This document shows positions 14,908 to 19,305 of a DNA stretch of 19,305 bases, piece after piece. Source of the stretch: Parapedobacter sp964613725 (GTDB taxonomy: Bacteria > Bacteroidota > Bacteroidia > Sphingobacteriales > Sphingobacteriaceae). The stretch spans positions 1 through 19,305 of the forward strand of contig CAZTJY010000079.1 of NCBI GenBank assembly GCA_964613725.1, in the 5' to 3' direction. The first letter of the stretch is position 1; each line of letters opens with the position of its first letter. The notes under the pieces are model-generated. The model searched no databases and was not told the origin of the DNA. It worked only from the letters and a program-made list of their open reading frames with translations. The translations under genes and the position numbers were made by a program.

Positions 14908-16221
14908 TTAGAAAAGCCTATTATGCAATGATCGGAGTGCTTCAACCTTATCTGCCGTCTGTAGCAATAGAGAGATGTTATAATTGCTACCCCCATACGA
15001 AATCATTCGTATCGGGATATGTTTAACAGCATCCAGTACACGCGACGCATAGCCGTGCGTATCCCAGCCAAAGTCGCCCACCACACAAACAATGGTTTGG
15101 TCGCGGTCGATCTCTACAGTACCGAAATCCTTAAGTTCCTGTTCGATTTCATGTAGGTATTTCGTGTCGTCTATGGTCAATGAAACGGCGACTTCGGATG
15201 TTGTAATCATATCTATTGGTGTTTTGTAACGTTCAAACACCTCAAAAACCCGCCGCAAGAATCCGTAAGCCAACAACATACGCGATGAATGGATACGAAT
15301 GGCCGTGATGCCATCTTTCGCAGCGATGGAGCGCACGATACCTTTTGCCGCCCCGTCTTTGCTGATCAGCGTGCCGGGTGCATTCGGCGCCATGGTATTG
15401 AGGAGGCGTACCGGCACGTTGAATCGCTGCGCCGGAAAAACACTTTGCGGATGGAGGATTTTGGCGCCGAAATAAGCAAGCTCCGCTGCCTCGTCAAAAC
15501 TCAGGTGGGCAATGGGTCCGGTGCCCTTAACGATCCGAGGATCGTTATTATGCATACCATCGATATCGGTCCATATCTGTATTTCGTCTGCACCGATGGC
15601 AGCACCGATGAGCGACGCCGTATAATCACTCCCTCCTCTTCGGAGGTTATCGATTTCGCCGAAAGCATTCCGACAGATATATCCCTGTGTGATAAAAAAA
15701 TTATGGTCGTTCGATTGCAGCAACAGCTCATTCAATTGCTCACGGAGAAAGTCGATTTTTGGCTCATTGTCCTCGTCTATTCTCATAAAATCCAAGGCGG
15801 GCAATAGTTTCGACCTTATGCCAAGTTCCGTTAAATGGAAATGGAATAACGTGGTTGAAATCAATTCTCCCTGCGCAAGGATGATTTTCTCCTCAGCGGG
15901 TGTGAAAAGTTGATTTGAAAAAGAGGCTATCAAATTGAAATGGTAATCGATCAACTCTTGGCCATTCTGTTTTCCCTCTTCCGTCGTGAAAAGTTCTGCC
16001 AACAGCTTTCGATAGCTATCGTACAGCGCATTGATGAGCGCTGATGCGTTGTCTTTATTGCCCGCGAGAAATGCATGAGAAATTTCCACCAAGGCATTGG
16101 TGGTACCAGCTACGGCCGATAACACAATGATTTGGCGGTTTTGCGGATTGATGATATCCAGCAATCCCTTTATGCGCTCCGCACTTCCTACGGAAGTCCC
16201 CCCAAATTTTAAAATTTTCAT
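14908..16221 (-). CDS. lysC: Aspartate kinase (monofunctional)
   Basis: Aspartokinase phosphorylates aspartate, the committed step toward lysine, methionine and threonine. The 437-residue protein opens with MKILKFGGTSVGS, the family's N-terminal signature. GGSDYTASLIGAA and WTDIDGM, the aspartate/nucleotide-binding parts, follow. The last ~150 residues hold two ACT-like regulatory subdomains, visible as KDGITAIRIHSSRM and DMITTSEVAVSLTIDD followed by QTIVCVVGD. There is no fused homoserine dehydrogenase or lysA domain. Feedback inhibition, probably by lysine given the adjacent lysA, is an inference. It lies 20 bases after serA and 25 bases before lysA in one directon. Confidence 0.95.
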   Translation of the reverse strand: MKILKFGGTSVGSAERIKGLLDIINPQNRQIIVLSAVAGTTNALVEISHAFLAGNKDNASALINALYDSYRKLLAELFTTEEGKQNGQELIDYHFNLIASFSNQLFTPAEEKIILAQGELISTTLFHFHLTELGIRSKLLPALDFMRIDEDNEPKIDFLREQLNELLLQSNDHNFFITQGYICRNAFGEIDNLRRGGSDYTASLIGAAIGADEIQIWTDIDGMHNNDPRIVKGTGPIAHLSFDEAAELAYFGAKILHPQSVFPAQRFNVPVRLLNTMAPNAPGTLISKDGAAKGIVRSIAAKDGITAIRIHSSRMLLAYGFLRRVFEVFERYKTPIDMITTSEVAVSLTIDDTKYLHEIEQELKDFGTVEIDRDQTIVCVVGDFGWDTHGYASRVLDAVKHIPIRMISYGGSNYNISLLLQTADKVEALRSLHNRLF

Positions 16222-16241
16222 TGATGGTATGCTCTGTGCCT

Positions 16242-17189
16242 TTACTTTTTGAGGTGCTCAATGATCAGTTGTGCTAATTCCGCACCGATCCGCTCCTGTG
16301 CTTCGCCTGTTGCCGCACCAATGTGCGGTGTAAGCGAAACCTTCGGATGGGTAAGCAACTCTTTACGGGGTGTAGGCTCGTTATCGTAAACGTCCAGTCC
16401 CGCAAACGCAACCTTGCCACTGTCAAGCGCTTCGATAAGCGCCAGCTCCTCGATTACTCCTCCCCGCGAAGCGTTCACTAGCCCAACGCCAGGTTTCAAT
16501 AGATCAAATTCCGCTTTTCCAATGATGGGCCTGTCGGTAAAGGGCACGTGGATGGAGATGAAGTCTGCTTTGCGTAGCAGTTCCTCGGTCTCCACCTGTT
16601 GTATAGGCACATCTACGGTTATCCCTCCTGACAGCTCCAAAGGAAGGCTTTTAGGTGCTTCGAAAAGGTCACTTACGATCACGTCCATGCCCAAGCCCAG
16701 TCCTACCTTCGCCGTTTCCCGGCCGATCCGGCCAAAGCCGATAATACCGAGTGTTTTCCCGCGCAGTTCAACCCCTTTGGCATAGGCCTTTTTTAGGGTG
16801 CCGAAATTCGTGTCGCCTTCTGTCGGCATTTTCCGTTGGGCATCGTATAGAAAGCGAACGCCACTCAACAGGTGCGCAAACACCAGTTCTGCAACCGACA
16901 GCGAGGACGCTGCGGGGGTATTTACCACGGTTATCCCCTTTGATCGGGCATATTCCACATCGATGTTATCCATGCCTACGCCGCCACGACCGATTAATTT
17001 CAGGTTTGGACAGCCATCGATAAGTGCCGCGCGTACTTTGGTTGCGCTACGCACCGTAATGGCATCGTATTCCGGTAACTTTTCGGCTAGCTCTTCTTGG
17101 GGTATATGGGTGGTATCTACGGTGAATCCTGCATCCTCAAGCAATTGCTTGCCTAAGGGGTCGATACCGTCATTTGCTAATATCTTCAT
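16242..17189 (-). CDS. serA: D-3-phosphoglycerate dehydrogenase, short form without ACT domain
   Basis: It oxidises 3-phosphoglycerate to 3-phosphohydroxypyruvate with NAD, the first step of serine synthesis. I use ATG 17189 (MKILANDGID), giving 315 residues. An earlier ATG at 17219 lies within the end of serC and would add an unrelated ten-residue basic leader. Features: IGRGGVGMDNID, the Rossmann motif GIIGFGRIGRETAK, NASRGGVIEE with the catalytic-region arginine, and HIGAATGEAQERIG with the catalytic histidine. No C-terminal ACT domain is present, so serine feedback of the E. coli kind should be absent. The start is 10 bases after the serC stop. Confidence 0.95.
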   Translation of the reverse strand: MKILANDGIDPLGKQLLEDAGFTVDTTHIPQEELAEKLPEYDAITVRSATKVRAALIDGCPNLKLIGRGGVGMDNIDVEYARSKGITVVNTPAASSLSVAELVFAHLLSGVRFLYDAQRKMPTEGDTNFGTLKKAYAKGVELRGKTLGIIGFGRIGRETAKVGLGLGMDVIVSDLFEAPKSLPLELSGGITVDVPIQQVETEELLRKADFISIHVPFTDRPIIGKAEFDLLKPGVGLVNASRGGVIEELALIEALDSGKVAFAGLDVYDNEPTPRKELLTHPKVSLTPHIGAATGEAQERIGAELAQLIIEHLKK

Positions 17190-17199
17190 GTTTCGTTGT

Positions 17200-18267
17200 C
17201 TATTTATTGTTTTCTTCAAATTCCTGCATGGTATCCACTAATGCATTCACGCCCGTGATGCTCAGAGCATTGTAAATCGACGCGCGGAAGCCACCAACAC
17301 TGCGGTGCCCCTTCAGGCCCACCAACCCACGTTCTTTCGCGAGTTCGAGGAACGCGCCTTCATGCGCCTTGTTTTCGGTTACAAATGTCACGTTCATCCT
17401 CGACCGATCCTCTGTTCGGGCCGTGCCCTTAAACAATGAGTTCCGATCGATTTCATCATACAATGTACGTGCTTTGATGATATTTTCCTGCTCGATAACC
17501 GATATGCCACCTTTGTTTTTCAACCAGCGGAGATTCAGCATGGCCACATAAATCGAAAACACCGGCGGCGTGTGGTACATCGAATGTGCATTGATATGCG
17601 ATTGGTAATCGAAAATCGTCGGTATTGTCCGACCAGTTTTTCCAAGCAGTTCCTCTTTAATGATGACTACGGCCGCGCCCGCTGGTCCTATATTCTTCTG
17701 CAACCCTGCATAAATGAGGCCGAAATCGGCTACATTGATTACGCGGCTCATGATGTCGGATGACATATCGGATACCAATGGCACGCTTGTTTTGGGCGCT
17801 TCGAAGACTTCCGTACCAAAAATGGTATTGTTGCTTGTGAAATGCAAGTACGCGGCATCGGCCGGTACTTCATAGGTCTTGGGCACATAATTATAATTGG
17901 CATCTGCCGAAGAGGCTATGACCGCTACATCGCCGAATTTTTTCGCTTCCTTGATGGCTTTGCTAGCCCAGGTGCCGGTATCGAGATAGGCCGCTTTGCC
18001 TCCCTCCGGCAACAAGTTCATTGGCACCAGCGGGAATTGGGTGCTGGCTCCGCCCTGCATGAAAATAACGGCGTACCCCTGCGGTACCGAAAGCAACTCA
18101 CGCACCAATTGCTCGGCTTCTACCATCACTGCTTCAAACTCTTTGCTGCGATGTGAAATTTCCAAGATAGACAGCCCAGTGTCATTAAAATTCAATACAG
18201 CTTGGGAGGCTTCCTGAAAAACTTCCTGGGGCAATATGCATGGCCCCGCTCCAAAATTATGCTTCAT
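17200..18267 (-). CDS. serC: Phosphoserine aminotransferase
   Basis: This PLP-dependent class-V-type aminotransferase turns 3-phosphohydroxypyruvate into phosphoserine with glutamate as donor. The 355-residue length is normal. Motifs: NFGAGPCILP at the N terminus, QGGASTQF (71-78) binding PLP phosphate, ISHRSKEF (37-44), the PLP lysine Lys191 in GLQKNIGPAG, and HRSVGGFRASIYNA near the C terminus. It is the first gene of the minus-strand directon, serA following after 10 bases. Two candidate promoters lie upstream. The third serine enzyme, phosphoserine phosphatase, is not in the window. Confidence 0.97.
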   Translation of the reverse strand: MKHNFGAGPCILPQEVFQEASQAVLNFNDTGLSILEISHRSKEFEAVMVEAEQLVRELLSVPQGYAVIFMQGGASTQFPLVPMNLLPEGGKAAYLDTGTWASKAIKEAKKFGDVAVIASSADANYNYVPKTYEVPADAAYLHFTSNNTIFGTEVFEAPKTSVPLVSDMSSDIMSRVINVADFGLIYAGLQKNIGPAGAAVVIIKEELLGKTGRTIPTIFDYQSHINAHSMYHTPPVFSIYVAMLNLRWLKNKGGISVIEQENIIKARTLYDEIDRNSLFKGTARTEDRSRMNVTFVTENKAHEGAFLELAKERGLVGLKGHRSVGGFRASIYNALSITGVNALVDTMQEFEENNK

Positions 18268-18305
18268 GTTGTTTTATCTGAGAGGTGTACCCTTTTAATT
18301 TGCCG

Positions 18306-18339
18306 CAAAAATAAGAATTATTTATTGTAATTCGTTCAA
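18306..18339 (-). promoter_or_regulatory. Candidate proximal serC promoter
   Basis: Read on the minus strand, TATTTTTG (18313-18306) matches TAnnTTTG exactly, and a TTG (18339-18337) stands 23 bases upstream, at the upper end of the usual Bacteroidota spacing. The implied start site is about 35 bases before the serC ATG. Confidence 0.45.
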
Positions 18340-18367
18340 TAATTCTAATAATGTATTGCGAATTATT

Positions 18368-18398
18368 CAAAGATAAGTGCGTGTTATTAAATCAACAA
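18368..18398 (-). promoter_or_regulatory. Candidate distal serC promoter
   Basis: On the minus strand, TATCTTTG (18375-18368) is a perfect -7 match, with TTG triplets 17 and 20 bases upstream at 18395-18393 and 18398-18396. The -33 part overlaps the last codons of the flavin-reductase-family gene. It would give tandem promoters about 60 bases apart. Confidence 0.45.
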
Positions 18399-19274
18399 TA
18401 ACGTTTTCCAAGCCTTCGTTACATCACCGTCGTCGAGCAACGCCGCGGCCTTCCGGTGCAAGTGGATTTGTAGTGTTGCTTTGTCGCCGATGAAGGCATC
18501 CAATATCTCCCGGGTTTCGGGGTCCGTTCGCAATGCATCTACCTCGTCCTCCGTAGGCAGCACTTCGACATTCCCCAGTTGGCCCAAGTGATTACCGGTG
18601 AGCACAGGCGACTGCCGGATATGCTGCGGTAGCTGGTCTACCCCTATTCCGCGGTTCCGCAGGGGCTTAGGGACTTCAAACAGGTTGGCGGGCGTTACCC
18701 GGCAATACCAGTCGCCACCCAATCGCGCCACGAGATCGAGCTCCGCCTGATCGATGCGGTCTTCCGCATCCAGCAGGCCGTTGTGCACATGCATCCGCAC
18801 CACCTCGGCCAGCACTAAATTCCCGGCGCCGGGAATGTCGGACAACTCGATGACCTGCCGCACCCGGCATTCCAGTTGCACGGGCGATTCCGCCACGCGC
18901 GGGGGCGATACCAGCTCTGCCGCCAATGGCGTAAAACCCGACTTGATAAATTCGTCGACACCGCGCTCATATTCGGTGCTTGCGAGCGATTGCTGTTGTA
19001 CCATGGCATAGTTGACCATGTTGATAACCACTTCCGGCACATCGCGGATATTTTCCAGCGTATGTTTCGTGCTACCGTCGCGCATGCGCCGCAAGGGCGA
19101 AAACACGCAAATCGGCGGACGGTGCGACATGAGGTTGAAGTAGCTGAATGGACTCAGGTTGACCTTGCCTGCTTTGTCTACCGTACTCGCGAAACAAATC
19201 GGTCGCGGTGCGATGGCGTATTTCAGCAAGTTGTCAAACTGCGGATGGGTAAGCGGATCGATGGTTTTTGTCAT
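18387..19274 (-). CDS. Flavin reductase-family (FMN-binding split barrel) protein
   Basis: The 295-residue protein matches the flavin reductase/DIM6-NTAB family, which binds FMN in a split beta barrel. The N-terminal half carries the telling segments: IAPRPICFASTVDKAGKVN then LSPFSYFNLMSHRPPICVFS, and KHTLENIRDVPEVVINMV; these line the flavin site. Residues 90-165 continue with SPPRVAESPVQLECRV and the dimer-forming strand. The C-terminal 100 residues are charged and less conserved. I prefer ATG 19274 to an earlier in-frame ATG at 19304, because it begins the conserved region closely. Substrate is unknown: reductase, oxidoreductase or FMN-binding roles all occur. It is upstream of serC on the same strand but separated by 119 bases with promoter candidates, so it is probably a separate unit. 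Confidence 0.85.
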   Translation of the reverse strand: MTKTIDPLTHPQFDNLLKYAIAPRPICFASTVDKAGKVNLSPFSYFNLMSHRPPICVFSPLRRMRDGSTKHTLENIRDVPEVVINMVNYAMVQQQSLASTEYERGVDEFIKSGFTPLAAELVSPPRVAESPVQLECRVRQVIELSDIPGAGNLVLAEVVRMHVHNGLLDAEDRIDQAELDLVARLGGDWYCRVTPANLFEVPKPLRNRGIGVDQLPQHIRQSPVLTGNHLGQLGNVEVLPTEDEVDALRTDPETREILDAFIGDKATLQIHLHRKAAALLDDGDVTKAWKTLLLI

Positions 19275-19280
19275 TGAAGT

Positions 19281-19288
19281 CAAAGCTA
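19281..19288 (-). promoter_or_regulatory. TAnnTTTG element just before the flavin-reductase gene
   Basis: Minus-strand TAGCTTTG fits the -7 consensus exactly and ends 6 bases before the preferred ATG at 19274. A -33 partner would lie beyond the window edge, so it cannot be checked. If real, the message would be nearly leaderless. Confidence 0.25.
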
Positions 19289-19305
19289 TGAAACTATGGG
19301 GCATT

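Noticed and set aside
14883..14996. N-terminal extension of lysA from the upstream ATG at 14996.
   Set aside because: It overlaps the end of lysC and adds 38 residues unlike any diaminopimelate decarboxylase N terminus.
17190..17219. Upstream start for serA at 17219.
   Set aside because: It lies inside the end of serC; the family N terminus begins at MKILAND, encoded from 17189.
1..19305. CRISPR arrays, insertion sequences, prophage, tRNA or rRNA genes.
   Set aside because: No spaced direct repeats, transposase or integrase motifs, or tRNA cloverleaf patterns were seen by reading; the coding content is core metabolism plus one two-component unit.

Overview
The window comes from a Bacteroidota chromosome, most likely a member of the Sphingobacteriaceae such as a Parapedobacter- or Olivibacter-like genus (inference). 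The evidence is: Bacteroidota-type promoter elements (TTG at -33 and TAnnTTTG at -7), A-rich leaders without clear Shine-Dalgarno sequences, a clostripain-like C11 peptidase, a zinc-cysteine-free sirtuin, and an APS-reductase sulfur cluster of Bacteroidota style. Base composition and codon use look even throughout. I see no tRNA, rRNA, CRISPR array, insertion sequence, integrase or phage gene.

Left edge (3-1068, +): the C-terminal part of a clostripain-family cysteine peptidase, cut by the window edge, followed 22 bases later by a stand-alone, degenerate receiver-like protein. Next (1245-7697, +) is a compact assimilatory sulfate reduction operon. In order it encodes a sulfite reductase hemoprotein with an extra C-terminal HEPN-like domain, uroporphyrinogen-III methyltransferase (cobA), precorrin-2 dehydrogenase/ferrochelatase (the last two make siroheme for the first), an iron-sulfur APS reductase (cysH), and the two subunits of ATP sulfurylase (cysD, cysN). 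Together they run sulfate to APS to sulfite to sulfide and supply the sulfite reductase cofactor. No APS kinase, flavoprotein reductase subunit or sulfate transporter is present here. The operon has a candidate promoter and leader hairpin upstream and a large inverted repeat downstream.

Middle (8085-10941): NADP-type glutamate dehydrogenase with tandem candidate promoters, an 82-residue protein, then on the opposite strand a class III sirtuin whose stop codon overlaps that of its neighbour. Ribonuclease HI is divergent from the sirtuin. A long GC-rich hairpin lies between the sirtuin and RNase HI starts, directly before the sirtuin start.

Right-middle (11029-13714, +): a 167-residue protein of unknown function, a strong terminator-like hairpin, then a three-gene unit of a multi-pass membrane protein, a NarL-type histidine kinase and its LuxR/NarL-type response regulator.

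Right (13701-19274, -): a directon of serC, serA, lysC (aspartate kinase) and lysA, joining the serine and lysine/aspartate-family pathways. It is preceded by two candidate promoters and, upstream on the same strand, a flavin-reductase-family protein. The response regulator and lysA converge with a 14-base overlap of their ends.

Most of the window is ordinary core metabolism. The points most worth a second look are the HEPN fusion on sulfite reductase, the sirtuin leader hairpin, the sulfur-operon leader, the orphan degenerate receiver, and the uncharacterised membrane/kinase/regulator unit.
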